NCBI GenBank assembly: GCA_905339275.1
Contig: CAJPFK010000038.1
Location: forward strand, 186,001-250,000
Length of the DNA: 64,000 nucleotides
From: Methylophilaceae bacterium
Lineage (GTDB): Bacteria > Pseudomonadota > Gammaproteobacteria > Burkholderiales > Methylophilaceae
Reading direction: 5' to 3'
Shown: positions 22,665 through 30,770 of the stretch, piece by piece
Layout: the number at the start of each line of letters is the position of its first letter
Numbering within the stretch: the stretch's first letter is position 1
The notes under the pieces: model-generated
Told to the model about the DNA's origin: nothing
Database searches by the model: none
What the model saw: only the letters and a program-made list of their open reading frames with translations
Program-made: the position numbers and the translations under genes

Positions 22665-22805
22665 ATGCTACTGGATTTGTTCGGAACGTTTTCCGGCCTG
22701 CTGAGCCTGGGCATTATTGTTTTTGTCATTGCCATGGCCGGCTATCTGACCTGGTTATTTCTGAAACTGAGCGCGCAGAAATCCGAAGAAGAAGACGCAC
22801 GCTAG
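22665..22805 (+). CDS. Small single-pass membrane protein, DUF3149-like
   Basis: 46 residues with a strong ribosome-binding site (AAGGGAGG, 8 bp before the ATG). The product is an N-terminal amphipathic stretch (MLLDLFGTFSGLLSLG), one membrane helix (about residues 15-36) and a charged tail (KSEEEDAR). Length, layout and the N-terminal pattern fit the DUF3149 family found in betaproteobacteria, whose function is unknown. The upstream FNR box suggests a role at low oxygen, for example with respiratory complexes; that is inference. Confidence 0.72.
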   Translation: MLLDLFGTFSGLLSLGIIVFVIAMAGYLTWLFLKLSAQKSEEEDAR

Positions 22806-22846
22806 TTCAAGCGCCACGCCTTCACCGGCACGGTGGTGTATAAACG

Positions 22847-23500
22847 TTACGCCTTACGCACGGGGGATGTTGCCCAGTTTCCATATCCCCTGAATTGTTC
22901 AAACACTTCAGTCATTTCCTGCGTACTGAGTATGCAAGGTTCACCCACCTGCAAAGCACGCCAGTACTGCTCGCACAAGGACTCCACTTCCACCGCCACA
23001 TCGAATGCTTTCTGCAAGGTCCCGCCTGCGGCAATCATGCCATGGTTGGCCAGCAGGCAGGCATATCGACCCTGCAATGCCTGTAACGCCGCATCCGACA
23101 AGGCCTGCGAGCCAAACAACGCATAAGGCGCGCAGCGGATCGTATCTCCCCCTGCCACGGCGATCATGTAATGAAAAGGCGGTATCTCACGCCGCAGGCA
23201 GGCCATGCTGGTAGCAAAAGGGCTGTGGGTGTGAATCACCGCGTTGATTTCAGGACGCGACTGGTAAATATCCTTGTGAAAGCGCCATTCGCTGGAGGGC
23301 TTGCCTGCGCTTTGCGGCACTCCCTCGGCATCCATCCGCACCAGATCCTCGGGCGACATATGCTCAACCGCCATGCCGGAAGGGGTAATCAGGAAGCCGC
23401 CTTCAACGCGCATGCTGGCATTGCCGGAGGTGCCCCGATTGAGCCCCAGCACGGAGAGCTTCCGGGTGATGGCAAGCAAGCTTTCACGATCCGCGTTCAT
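22847..23500 (-). CDS. Class II aldolase, FucA/Ald2-like (methylthioribulose-1-phosphate aldolase candidate)
   Basis: 217-residue zinc-dependent class II aldolase. It resembles L-fuculose-1-phosphate aldolase closely: RGTSGNASMR, ITPSGM, KPSSEWRFH, HYMIAVAGGD, and zinc/catalytic residues Glu71, His90, His92 and His153 at FucA-like spacing. It overlaps mtnA by 4 bp. In the DHAP shunt, MtnA followed by such an aldolase (Ald2) cleaves methylthioribulose 1-phosphate or 5-deoxyribulose 1-phosphate to DHAP and an aldehyde. The alternative is the dehydratase MtnB, same superfamily, but the resemblance to FucA looks stronger. No other genes of the classical methionine salvage pathway are in the window. 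Confidence 0.75.
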   Translation of the reverse strand: MNADRESLLAITRKLSVLGLNRGTSGNASMRVEGGFLITPSGMAVEHMSPEDLVRMDAEGVPQSAGKPSSEWRFHKDIYQSRPEINAVIHTHSPFATSMACLRREIPPFHYMIAVAGGDTIRCAPYALFGSQALSDAALQALQGRYACLLANHGMIAAGGTLQKAFDVAVEVESLCEQYWRALQVGEPCILSTQEMTEVFEQFRGYGNWATSPVRKA

Positions 23501-24582
23501 GACATGGACTCCCTGAACAGTGCGCGCAATTCATCGGGCGGGCAGATGCCGCGCTCCGTGATGATGCCCGTGATCAATCTGGACGGCGTGACATCGAAAG
23601 CCGGATTCGAGGCAGCCGTCCCGTGCGGCAGAATGTTGATGCTTGCGATGCCGCCATTTTCCGTTCGCCCCTGGATCGATGCAACCTCGTCAGGCCCGCG
23701 ATCCTCGATAGGAATATTTCCGTGCCCGCTTTCGATAGTCCAATCGATCGTCGGCGACGGGACCGCCGCATAAAAAGGCACATCGTTATCAAAAGCGGCA
23801 AGGGCCTTGAGGTATGTGCCGATCTTGTTGCATACGTCGCCGGCGGCGGTAACCCGGTCTGCACCGACAATCACCATATCCACCTTGCCATGCTGCATCA
23901 GGTGGCCGCCGGCATTATCCGTGATGACCGTATGCGGCACGCCATGCTTGCCCAGTTCCCAGGCCGTCAGATGCGCACCCTGGTTGCGCGGCCTGGTTTC
24001 GTCCACCCAGATATGCACCGGGATTCCGGCATCGTGCGCGGCGTAAACCGGCGCCATGGCCGTGCCCCAATCAACCGTGGCCAGCCATCCGGCATTGCAG
24101 TGCGTCAGGATATTCAGCGGCCTGTTCTTCCCCGCAGCCAATGCCCGTAACAACTGCAGTCCATGCCGCCCTATCGCCCGGTTCAATTTCACATCTTCGT
24201 CACAGACGTTTTCCGCCTCATCCCAGGCGGCTTGCCGGCGAAATCCGGCAGGCATTGAAAACAGGCGGGATTGCATTCTGTTGACGGCCCAGCCCAGATT
24301 GACCGCGGTCGGGCGGCTCGATATCAGGCAACTTGCCGCGTGCATGAGATGCGCATCGCTATCATCTTCCGACATCGCCAGCGCCATGCCGTAGGCTGCC
24401 GCGGCACCGATCAACGGCGCACCACGCACTTGCATGGTTCTGATGGCAACGACCATCTCCGGCAGCGTATCGATGGATAAAATCTCAAACCGGTGCGGCA
24501 ACCGGGTCTGGTCAATGATCCGCACCGATTCGCCTGCCTTGTCCCGCCAGATCGTGCGGTAATGTTGTCCGTCAATATTCAT
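23497..24582 (-). CDS. mtnA: 5-methylthioribose-1-phosphate isomerase
   Basis: Isomerises 5-methylthioribose 1-phosphate (and 5-deoxyribose 1-phosphate) to the ribulose form during salvage of methylthioadenosine and 5'-deoxyadenosine. 361 residues; MtnA signature cysteine Cys162 in LTHCNAGWLATV and aspartate Asp242 in GADRVTAAGDVCNKIGTY correspond to the catalytic pair known in the Bacillus enzyme. These residues separate it from regulatory eIF2B-alpha relatives. First gene of a two-gene operon with the aldolase; promoter region is the AT-rich stretch at 24583-24805. Confidence 0.93.
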   Translation of the reverse strand: MNIDGQHYRTIWRDKAGESVRIIDQTRLPHRFEILSIDTLPEMVVAIRTMQVRGAPLIGAAAAYGMALAMSEDDSDAHLMHAASCLISSRPTAVNLGWAVNRMQSRLFSMPAGFRRQAAWDEAENVCDEDVKLNRAIGRHGLQLLRALAAGKNRPLNILTHCNAGWLATVDWGTAMAPVYAAHDAGIPVHIWVDETRPRNQGAHLTAWELGKHGVPHTVITDNAGGHLMQHGKVDMVIVGADRVTAAGDVCNKIGTYLKALAAFDNDVPFYAAVPSPTIDWTIESGHGNIPIEDRGPDEVASIQGRTENGGIASINILPHGTAASNPAFDVTPSRLITGIITERGICPPDELRALFRESMS

Positions 24583-24642
24583 GGTGTTAACCAGGGTTCA
24601 CAAAAAGTTCATTTACAGGGCAATTAACAGGCTCGGTCTACC

Positions 24643-24767
24643 CACAAATACTGTGGATAACTTTGTGGATTGCCATGACATAAAAATGTAACTCTTCATT
24701 CTGTAACAGTTTTTTACATCCGCTTAAATTTTAATCTTAATTAAAATCGTTAATAATCAATTACTTA
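24643..24767. promoter_or_regulatory. DnaA-box pair and IHF-like site in AT-rich intergenic DNA
   Basis: TGTGGATAA (24652-24660) is the perfect reverse complement of the DnaA box TTATCCACA. A second box in the same orientation, TGTGGATTG (24664-24672), matches 7 of 9. CCACAAA and TTTGTGG arms flank the first box as a dyad (about 24642-24668). AATCAATTACTTA (24755-24767) fits the IHF consensus WATCAANNNNTTR. The DNA from 24710 to 24800 is strongly AT-rich. It lies between mtnA and tatD, upstream of mtnA. Confidence 0.5.
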
Positions 24768-24805
24768 TTATATGTCTTTGGATTTGAATCGTTTTTTTGT
24801 CATGC

Positions 24806-25603
24806 TTAATGTAACACTTTAGGTGGTGTGCATAAGTGGGCCAGTTTCGGCAGTGCGGCAAGCGCATTGTTCGTTGTTATTTCAGCCACTTGGCGCACAT
24901 CCAAGCCGCGAATCTCGGCAAAAACCCGTGCAATTCCGGCAAGTTGGCCGGGGCTGTTCCGCCCATGCGAGCCTACCCACTCCGGCGGAATATCCGGCGC
25001 ATCCGTCTCCAGCACGATCGCTTCCAGCGGTAAATCATGGGCCAGTTGACGAATCCTCAGCGCTCTTGGATAAGTCATCGCACCGCCGAAACCCAGCTTG
25101 AAACCCAGCTTGATAAACTCGTTCGCCTGTTGCGCACTGCCATTGAACGCGTGCGCGATACCGCCCCTGGGTTTGAATTTGCGCAGATGCTTGAGAATAA
25201 TGTCGATGGAGCGCCTGACATGCAGAATCACGGGCAGGTCGAGCGCTTTCGCCAGTTTGAGCTGTTCGATGAAAAAATATTCCTGCCGCTCGCGATCATA
25301 GCCTTCGACGAAGAAATCCAGCCCGATCTCGCCTACCGCAACGGCCTGGCCGCTCTCCAGCAGAGACTTCAAGACATCCAGGTCCTGCGGCTGCGCATCC
25401 TGCACATACAGGGGGTGGATGCCCAATGCACAGGCGCAATGCGCGTATTCGCCCGCAAGTCCCTGCACATGCTCAAAGTTACCGCGATGCACCGCAGGGA
25501 CGACGATCATACCAACCCCCTGTTGCAACGCGGATTGCGCAACCGCCTGCCGGTCCGGATCGAACTCGGCCGCATCGAGATGACAATGTGTATCGATCAG
25601 CAT
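24806..25603 (-). CDS. TatD-family metal-dependent deoxyribonuclease
   Basis: 265-residue TIM-barrel hydrolase of the TatD family, nearest to YjjV-type members. Metal ligands are visible: THCHLD at residues 4-9, Glu in AVGEIGLDF, His in VILHVR, His in GIAHAFNGS, and Asp in VLETDAPDIPPE. It probably has 3'-5' exonuclease activity on DNA or RNA. The ribD stop is 3 bp upstream, so it is likely the last gene of the glyA-nrdR-ribD transcript. Confidence 0.9.
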   Translation of the reverse strand: MLIDTHCHLDAAEFDPDRQAVAQSALQQGVGMIVVPAVHRGNFEHVQGLAGEYAHCACALGIHPLYVQDAQPQDLDVLKSLLESGQAVAVGEIGLDFFVEGYDRERQEYFFIEQLKLAKALDLPVILHVRRSIDIILKHLRKFKPRGGIAHAFNGSAQQANEFIKLGFKLGFGGAMTYPRALRIRQLAHDLPLEAIVLETDAPDIPPEWVGSHGRNSPGQLAGIARVFAEIRGLDVRQVAEITTNNALAALPKLAHLCTPPKVLH

Positions 25604-25606
25604 GGC

Positions 25607-26710
25607 TCAGCGCCTGGGCCGCGCGCGCAGGTGCACATCCTCGCCGATTCCGGATATCTCCAGAATCTCCAGCTCGACGCGCTGCGACATATCCGTCAGC
25701 TCCGGCAAGGCAAACATGCCGCGGGCCGCGTCTCCCATCAAGATGGGAGCGTAATAAAAAAGATATTCGTCGATGAGTTGCGCCTGCTGGAGCGCGCCAT
25801 TCAGGCCTTGCCCGGCCTCGACCAGCACTTCATTGATATCGAGGCCGGCAAGATGCAGCAGCAGGTCTCTCAAGCTGACCTTTCCGGCATCGCCAGGCAG
25901 GCAAACGAGTTCAGCACCCGCCGATCGCAAAGCCGCCGACCTGGCTGCGTCATCTACCGCATAAGCCACCAGCGTATTACCGCCCTGCAATATCCTGGCA
26001 TCGGGAGAAATACGCAAACTGCTATCGACAACGACACGCAGGGGCTGTTTACCGGATTTAAGCTGAATCAAATCCGGCTGGCGCACATCCATTTGCGGAT
26101 CATCCAGCAACACGGTGCCGATACCGCTCATGACGGCACAGGAACGCGCACGCCACTGTTGCACATCCGCGCGCGACTGCTCGCCCGTGATCCATTTGCT
26201 GGCACCGTTGGCAAGCGCGGTACGGCCATCCAGGCTGGCCGCGATCTTGCTGCGGACAAAGGGTAATCCGCGCGTCATGCGGGAGATGAATCCCGGATTC
26301 AATTCTCTCGCTTCCGTTTCCAGCAAACCGGATGCGGTCGTTATGCCATTGGCCTGCAGCCTGCCCAAGCCTGTGCCCGCCACCCTGGGGTTGGGGTCCT
26401 GCATTGCGGCAATCACCCGCCCGACGCCGGCAGCAACCAGCGCATCGGCGCAAGGCGGCGTGCGTCCATGGTGGCTGCATGGCTCCAGCGTGACATAGAC
26501 ATCCGCGCCTTTGGCCCGCTCGCCCGCTTCACGCAGCGCATGGATCTCCGCATGGGGTTCGCCCGCCCGCAAGTGCGCGCCGCGCCCGACTACTGCGCCA
26601 TCCTTGACGATGACGCAGCCGACGCGCGGATTCGGCATGGTGCTGAACAGGCCTCGCCCGGCCAGATCGAGCGCCTGCCGCATATAAAGGTGATCGTCTT
26701 CGCTGAACAT
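25607..26710 (-). CDS. ribD: Bifunctional riboflavin deaminase/reductase RibD
   Basis: Second and third steps of riboflavin synthesis. 367 residues: N-terminal cytidine-deaminase-like domain with zinc ligands HAEIHAL and LEPCSHHGRTPPC, and a C-terminal NADPH-dependent reductase domain from about residue 145 (KIAASLDGRTALANGASKWITG). Family length is normal. It is separated from nrdR by one small gene; no FMN riboswitch was seen in front of it. Riboflavin feeds FMN enzymes such as the old yellow enzyme and PPOX-like protein in this window. Confidence 0.95.
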   Translation of the reverse strand: MFSEDDHLYMRQALDLAGRGLFSTMPNPRVGCVIVKDGAVVGRGAHLRAGEPHAEIHALREAGERAKGADVYVTLEPCSHHGRTPPCADALVAAGVGRVIAAMQDPNPRVAGTGLGRLQANGITTASGLLETEARELNPGFISRMTRGLPFVRSKIAASLDGRTALANGASKWITGEQSRADVQQWRARSCAVMSGIGTVLLDDPQMDVRQPDLIQLKSGKQPLRVVVDSSLRISPDARILQGGNTLVAYAVDDAARSAALRSAGAELVCLPGDAGKVSLRDLLLHLAGLDINEVLVEAGQGLNGALQQAQLIDEYLFYYAPILMGDAARGMFALPELTDMSQRVELEILEISGIGEDVHLRARPRR

Positions 26711-26716
26711 ATGGAA

Positions 26717-27094
26717 TTAGTGCTGAACGATACGGCTGCGAATGAGCCTGTCGTTTTCGTCGAAATAAAGCCTGAGACCATGCTCGCGCCACAGGCAGTT
26801 GCCCAGTTCGTACTCGATCTGGCCGAAATCTTCCCAAGTGGGGCGGCCAAGCAATATGGTCGCTGCCTGTTTCGGCATGCCGCGCAGCAATAGCCGCTGC
26901 TTGAGATCGAAAGCCATGTCGCCACGATAACAGGGTGTATCCTTGGTCGCTTGCGCAGTCACCCAGCGAACCTGGTCGAATCGTTCGTCGCCAAAGACGA
27001 AATAGTCTTTCATGGCCCACCAGCCAAAGAACAGGAGGGAAATGACAAACACCAGAACGGCAGCAATCAGACTGAGAATTTTAATGACGTTCAT
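26717..27094 (-). CDS. Conserved membrane-anchored protein of unknown function
   Basis: 125 residues: an N-terminal membrane segment (residues about 5-27, ILSLIAAVLVFVISLLFFGWW) and a soluble domain with KQRLLLRGMPKQAATILLGRPTWEDF and a C-terminal EHGLRLYFDENDRLI strand. The last two features recall the BamE/SmpA-like fold of small envelope proteins, but no family is assigned. It sits between nrdR (30 bp) and ribD (6 bp) on the same strand, so it is cotranscribed with them. Confidence 0.65.
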   Translation of the reverse strand: MNVIKILSLIAAVLVFVISLLFFGWWAMKDYFVFGDERFDQVRWVTAQATKDTPCYRGDMAFDLKQRLLLRGMPKQAATILLGRPTWEDFGQIEYELGNCLWREHGLRLYFDENDRLIRSRIVQH

Positions 27095-27124
27095 GTGGTT
27101 TTCGCCGGAGATGAGCGCCAGAAC

Positions 27125-27652
27125 TTATGAATCCCCGGGACTATCGGTGCTGCGGCTTTTCTGCTTGCCCTCATGTTTATCCGCTTCGCGTTTTTCAAGC
27201 TCGCGCTTGTCCAGATCGCGTATCGCATCGTGAAAATCATCGACATCCTGGAAACTGCGATAAACCGAGGCAAAGCGGATATAAGCCACTTTATCCATCA
27301 GGCGCAGTTCCTGCATGACGATTTCACCGAGGTCGCGCGCCATGATTTCCCGCTCGCCCTGCCCCAGTATCTTCTGCACGATATGCTCGATGGCGCGGTC
27401 GATATACTCGGTGGGCACCGGCCGCTTGTGCAAGGCACGCATGAAAGACAACCGCAACTTGTCGCGATTGAATTCCTCGCGATTGCCATTCTGCTTGACC
27501 ACCTGCGGCATGTGCAGCTCCGCCGTTTCATAAGTGGTAAAGCGCTTGTCGCATCCCGCGCAGCGTCTGCGACGGCGTATCGAATTGCCTTCGTCATTGA
27601 CCCTGGAGTCGATGACCTGGGTATCGTCTGCACCGCAGAAAGGGCATCTCAT
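27125..27652 (-). CDS. nrdR: Transcriptional repressor NrdR
   Basis: ATP-cone repressor of ribonucleotide reductase genes. 175 residues, about 20 more than usual because of a lysine/glutamate-rich C-terminal tail ([15 protein letters not shown]). The N-terminal zinc ribbon [13 protein letters not shown] with a second pair in [10 protein letters not shown] is intact, as is the ATP-cone ([18 protein letters not shown]). glyA-nrdR-ribD is a conserved betaproteobacterial order. Confidence 0.95.
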   Translation of the reverse strand: MRCPFCGADDTQVIDSRVNDEGNSIRRRRRCAGCDKRFTTYETAELHMPQVVKQNGNREEFNRDKLRLSFMRALHKRPVPTEYIDRAIEHIVQKILGQGEREIMARDLGEIVMQELRLMDKVAYIRFASVYRSFQDVDDFHDAIRDLDKRELEKREADKHEGKQKSRSTDSPGDS

Positions 27653-27671
27653 CTGGCAAAGACCGGAAAAT

Positions 27672-27788
27672 GTGAAACATAAAGGGTGAAATGCACCCCC
27701 CCGGATGGGCAGGCTTGCCGTATTAACTGCAACAGCGGACGGTTATGTTTCACGTTTCTCTCTTCGCCTTTCACCCGTTACCTTTCAC
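27672..27788. repeat. Inverted GTGAAA-type repeats between glyA and nrdR
   Basis: GTGAAACATAA (27672-27682) and TTATGTTTCAC (27743-27753) are perfect 11-bp inverted repeats. GGGTGAAA (27683-27690) and TTTCACCC (27769-27776) are a second perfect pair, and TTTCAC recurs at 27783-27788. The pairs cross rather than nest, so both cannot form simple hairpins at once. Location: the 141 bp upstream of nrdR. Confidence 0.55.
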
Positions 27789-27793
27789 TGGTT

Positions 27794-29041
27794 CTATGCG
27801 CCATACACCGGGAAACGGGAAGTCAGCGCATGGACCTTGTCCCTGGTAGCCGCAATCACCGCCTCATTCGCCGGACTATCCAGCACATCCGCAATCAGGT
27901 GGGCCACCTGCCTGGCTTCTTCTTCCCTGAAACCGCGCGTCGTGATCGCCGGCGAGCCGATACGGATGCCCGAAGTCACGAACGGGCTTTCCGGATCGTT
28001 CGGGATTGCGTTCTTGTTGACGGTGATATGCGCCTGGCCGAGCAGCGCATCGGCGGCCTTGCCGGTCAGTCCCTTGGGCCGCAAATCGACCAGGAACACG
28101 TGCGACTCGGTATGGCCGGAGATGATGCGCACGCCGCGCGCGGCCAGCGTCTCGGCCAGCACGCTTGCATTCTTCAGCACCTGTTCCTGGTAGGCCCTGA
28201 ACTCGGGCTGCAAGGCTTCGAGGAACGCGACCGCCTTGCCGGCAATCACGTGCATCAGCGGACCGCCCTGCAAGCTGGGGAAAACATTGGAATTGATGGA
28301 TTTTTCAAATTCGGCCCTGGCCAGGATGATGCCGCCGCGCGGGCCGCGCAATGTCTTGTGCGTGGTCGAGGTGACGAAATCGGCATGCGGCACCGGGTTG
28401 GGATAGAGTCCGGCTGCAATCAAACCCGAATAATGCGCCATGTCGACCATGAAATAGGCGCCGACCTTTTTCGCGATCTCCGCCATGCGCGCCCAGTCGA
28501 AGCGCAACGCGTAGGCACTGGCGCCGCCGATCAGCAGTTTGGGCTTGGCTTCAATCGCAATGCGCTCCATCTCGTCATAATCGATCTCTTCCTTTTCATT
28601 GAGGCCGTAAGCGACGATATTGAACAGCTTGCCGGAGAGATTGGCCGGAGAGCCATGCGTCAGGTGGCCGCCGTGACCGAGATTCATCCCCATCACGGTA
28701 TCGCCCGGCTTCAGGATGGAGAAATACACCGCCTGATTGGCTTGCGAGCCGGAGTGCGGCTGCACGTTGGCGTACTCGGCGCCGAACAGCTTTTTCACGC
28801 GGTCGATGGCAATCTGCTCGACCTGGTCGACGAACTCGCAGCCGCCGTAGAAGCGCTTGCCCGGATAACCTTCAGCGTACTTGTTGGTCAGTTGCGAACC
28901 CTGCGCCTGCATGACGGCAGGGCTGGTGTAATTCTCGGAGGCGATCAGCTCGATGTGCTCGTCCTGACGATGACGCTCATTTTCGACATGCTGCCACAAC
29001 TCGGGATCGACAACGCTCAAGGTTTTTGCTGTGCTAAACAT
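27794..29041 (-). CDS. glyA: Serine hydroxymethyltransferase
   Basis: Interconverts serine and glycine with tetrahydrofolate, a main entry of one-carbon units. 415 residues from ATG 29041 ([16 protein letters not shown]); a 50-residue longer frame upstream runs through AT-rich leader and is rejected. PLP lysine in [15 protein letters not shown], folate/PLP region [11 protein letters not shown] and [13 protein letters not shown] are intact. First gene of the glyA-nrdR-ribD-tatD run. Confidence 0.96.
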   Translation of the reverse strand: MFSTAKTLSVVDPELWQHVENERHRQDEHIELIASENYTSPAVMQAQGSQLTNKYAEGYPGKRFYGGCEFVDQVEQIAIDRVKKLFGAEYANVQPHSGSQANQAVYFSILKPGDTVMGMNLGHGGHLTHGSPANLSGKLFNIVAYGLNEKEEIDYDEMERIAIEAKPKLLIGGASAYALRFDWARMAEIAKKVGAYFMVDMAHYSGLIAAGLYPNPVPHADFVTSTTHKTLRGPRGGIILARAEFEKSINSNVFPSLQGGPLMHVIAGKAVAFLEALQPEFRAYQEQVLKNASVLAETLAARGVRIISGHTESHVFLVDLRPKGLTGKAADALLGQAHITVNKNAIPNDPESPFVTSGIRIGSPAITTRGFREEEARQVAHLIADVLDSPANEAVIAATRDKVHALTSRFPVYGA

Positions 29042-29278
29042 CTGTAAATATCCAAAGGCCAAAAAATAAGCAGATTTTAACATGTTAGCGCACTTGAGGC
29101 TTGTCCCTTGCCACCTGTAAATGCAAGTGGTGGCTGATAACAGCCATTTGGCTATAGACAGCCAGGAGTAGGGTACTGCATATGAAACCAACCTGATGAT
29201 TCCAATAGATTAATTTTTCTGGCATGGCTATTGCAGGACAAGATTCGTAACGCTAATCTCCAGGCAGTCTCCTTCAAC

Positions 29279-29321
29279 CCCTGCCGGCTTATCGGCCACG
29301 ATGATCCGGCAGGGTATTTTT
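29279..29321 (+). terminator. Intrinsic terminator without an upstream plus-strand gene
   Basis: Perfect 9-bp arms CCCTGCCGG (29279-29287) and CCGGCAGGG (29306-29314), 18-base loop, then TATTTTT. The T tract exists only on the plus strand. Confidence 0.7.
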
Positions 29322-29347
29322 CATCATGATTTGTCATCAAGCCAAGC

Positions 29348-29353
29348 TATAAT
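29348..29353 (+). promoter_or_regulatory. -10 element TATAAT of the old yellow enzyme gene
   Basis: Perfect TATAAT 34 bp before the ATG at 29387. The only TTGACA-like hexamer nearby (TTGTCA, 29331-29336) is too close (11 bp), so the -35 is weak or an activator assists. Confidence 0.5.
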
Positions 29354-29386
29354 CCGGTTATCTTTCCATTAAAAGATTGAACGAAC

Positions 29387-30451
29387 ATGTCCAAGCTTTT
29401 CAGCCCCCTTCAGCTCCGGGAAACTGTTTTCAAGAACCGCATTTTCGTCTCGCCCATGTGCCAGTATTCCGCCGTGGACGGCTTGGCGAACGGCTGGCAT
29501 TTCGTCAATCTGGGCAGCCGCGCCATCGGCGGCGCAGCCATGGTCATGGCCGAAGCAACCGGCATCAGCCCCGAGGGCCGCATTACCCCTCACTGCCTCG
29601 GCATCTGGTCGGATGACCATGTCGATGCACTGCAGCCCATCGTGGAGTTCATCAAGCAGCAACAGGCCATTCCGGGCATACAGATTGCCCATGCCGGACG
29701 CAAGGGTTCCTGCGACGTACCGTGGAAGGGCAGTGTCTATCTCTCCCCGGATGAAGGCGGCTGGCAGACGCTGGCGCCCTCGGCGATCCCGTTGACGCCG
29801 AATCACGCCGCCCCCAAGGCGCTGGCGCTTGCCGAAATCGACACCATCATCACCCAGTTCGTCACCGCTGCACACCGCGCGCTGGAAGCAGGTTTCGAAG
29901 TCATTGAATTGCATTGCGCGCATGGCTATCTGTTGAATGAATTCCTGTCTCCCCTGACCAACAAGCGCAAGGACCGCTACGGCGGCAGCCTGGAGAATCG
30001 CTGCCGTTTGCCGCTGACGATTGCAAAAGCCATCCGCGACTTCTGGCCGCAGGACAAACCGGTATTCGTGCGTATTTCCGCCACCGACTGGGTAGAAGGC
30101 GGCTGGGATATCACACAGTCCATCCAGTTGGCAAAATGGCTCAAGGAAATCGGCGTGGACTTTATCGATTGCTCCAGCGGCGGCCTCATGCTGGATGCGA
30201 AAATCCCTGCCGCGCCAGGCTACCAGACAACATTCGCCAGCCGCATACGGACGGAGGTCGGCATTCCCACCGGCGCTGTCGGCATGATTTCAGCCCCTGC
30301 TCAAGCCGAACACATTCTGGTCACCGAGCAGGCGGATGCCGTCCTGCTGGCGCGCGAATTGCTGCGCGACCCATACTGGCCGCTGCATGCAGCCGGGGAA
30401 CTCCATGTAGATATAGAGTGGCCGCTGCAATATGCGCGCGCCAAACCCTAA
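29387..30451 (+). CDS. Old yellow enzyme, YqjM/XenA-type NADH:flavin oxidoreductase
   Basis: 354-residue FMN-dependent ene-reductase. The N-terminus [13 protein letters not shown] with its cysteine, the [11 protein letters not shown] segment and [31 protein letters not shown], which holds the His/Tyr active-site region, place it in the thermophilic-like YqjM/XenA branch. The C-terminal arm (DPYWPLHAA) that reaches into the neighbouring active site is also present. It reduces activated double bonds, probably for detoxification of electrophiles. iscX follows 17 bp downstream. Confidence 0.9.
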   Translation: MSKLFSPLQLRETVFKNRIFVSPMCQYSAVDGLANGWHFVNLGSRAIGGAAMVMAEATGISPEGRITPHCLGIWSDDHVDALQPIVEFIKQQQAIPGIQIAHAGRKGSCDVPWKGSVYLSPDEGGWQTLAPSAIPLTPNHAAPKALALAEIDTIITQFVTAAHRALEAGFEVIELHCAHGYLLNEFLSPLTNKRKDRYGGSLENRCRLPLTIAKAIRDFWPQDKPVFVRISATDWVEGGWDITQSIQLAKWLKEIGVDFIDCSSGGLMLDAKIPAAPGYQTTFASRIRTEVGIPTGAVGMISAPAQAEHILVTEQADAVLLARELLRDPYWPLHAAGELHVDIEWPLQYARAKP

Positions 30452-30468
30452 CCGAAAGGAATGCCATC

Positions 30469-30663
30469 ATGAAATGGACCGACAGCCAGCGCATCGCCGA
30501 AGCGCTATACGACAAATTTCCCGACATCGACCCGAAAACCATCCGCTTCACTGACCTGTTCGATTGGGTACAGGAACTGGATGGTTTCAATGACGACCCG
30601 AACAAATGCGGGGAAAAGATACTCGAAGCCATCCAGATGGCCTGGATAGACGAGGCCGAATAA
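30469..30663 (+). CDS. iscX: Fe-S cluster assembly protein IscX
   Basis: 64-residue acidic protein that binds IscS and frataxin/iron. The family pattern is intact: [59 protein letters not shown] good ribosome-binding site (GAAAGGA) precedes the ATG. No isc operon lies nearby, so the gene is detached from its usual context. The following hairpin (30677-30703, CAGCCATCAC/GTGGTGGCTG) lacks a T tract. Confidence 0.93.
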   Translation: MKWTDSQRIAEALYDKFPDIDPKTIRFTDLFDWVQELDGFNDDPNKCGEKILEAIQMAWIDEAE

Positions 30664-30770
30664 ACAGCGGATGCAACAGCCATCACACGTTGCGTGGTGG
30701 CTGAGCGGCCGGCATTTGCAGACCATAACCCGATGGATAATCCGGTTTTACGCCTATTGAGACATGACCC

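Larger units (their letters stand above)
29042..29386 (+). ncRNA. Possible small RNA ending at an orphan terminator, glyA upstream region
   Basis: This 345-bp gap has no credible coding frame. It contains a plus-strand intrinsic terminator (29279-29321) with no plus-strand gene before it, a stem GCCACC/GGTGGC (29110-29134) and an AGCC/GGCT hairpin just after. A weak promoter-like pair (TTGAGG 29094-29099, TGTAAA 29116-29121) precedes these. A transcript of roughly 190-200 nt, divergent from glyA, would explain the terminator. Boundaries and existence are inference. Confidence 0.3.

Noticed and set aside
29042-29386. Glycine or folate riboswitch in the glyA leader
   Set aside because: No conserved riboswitch core could be matched on the minus strand by eye; a covariance-model search would be needed.
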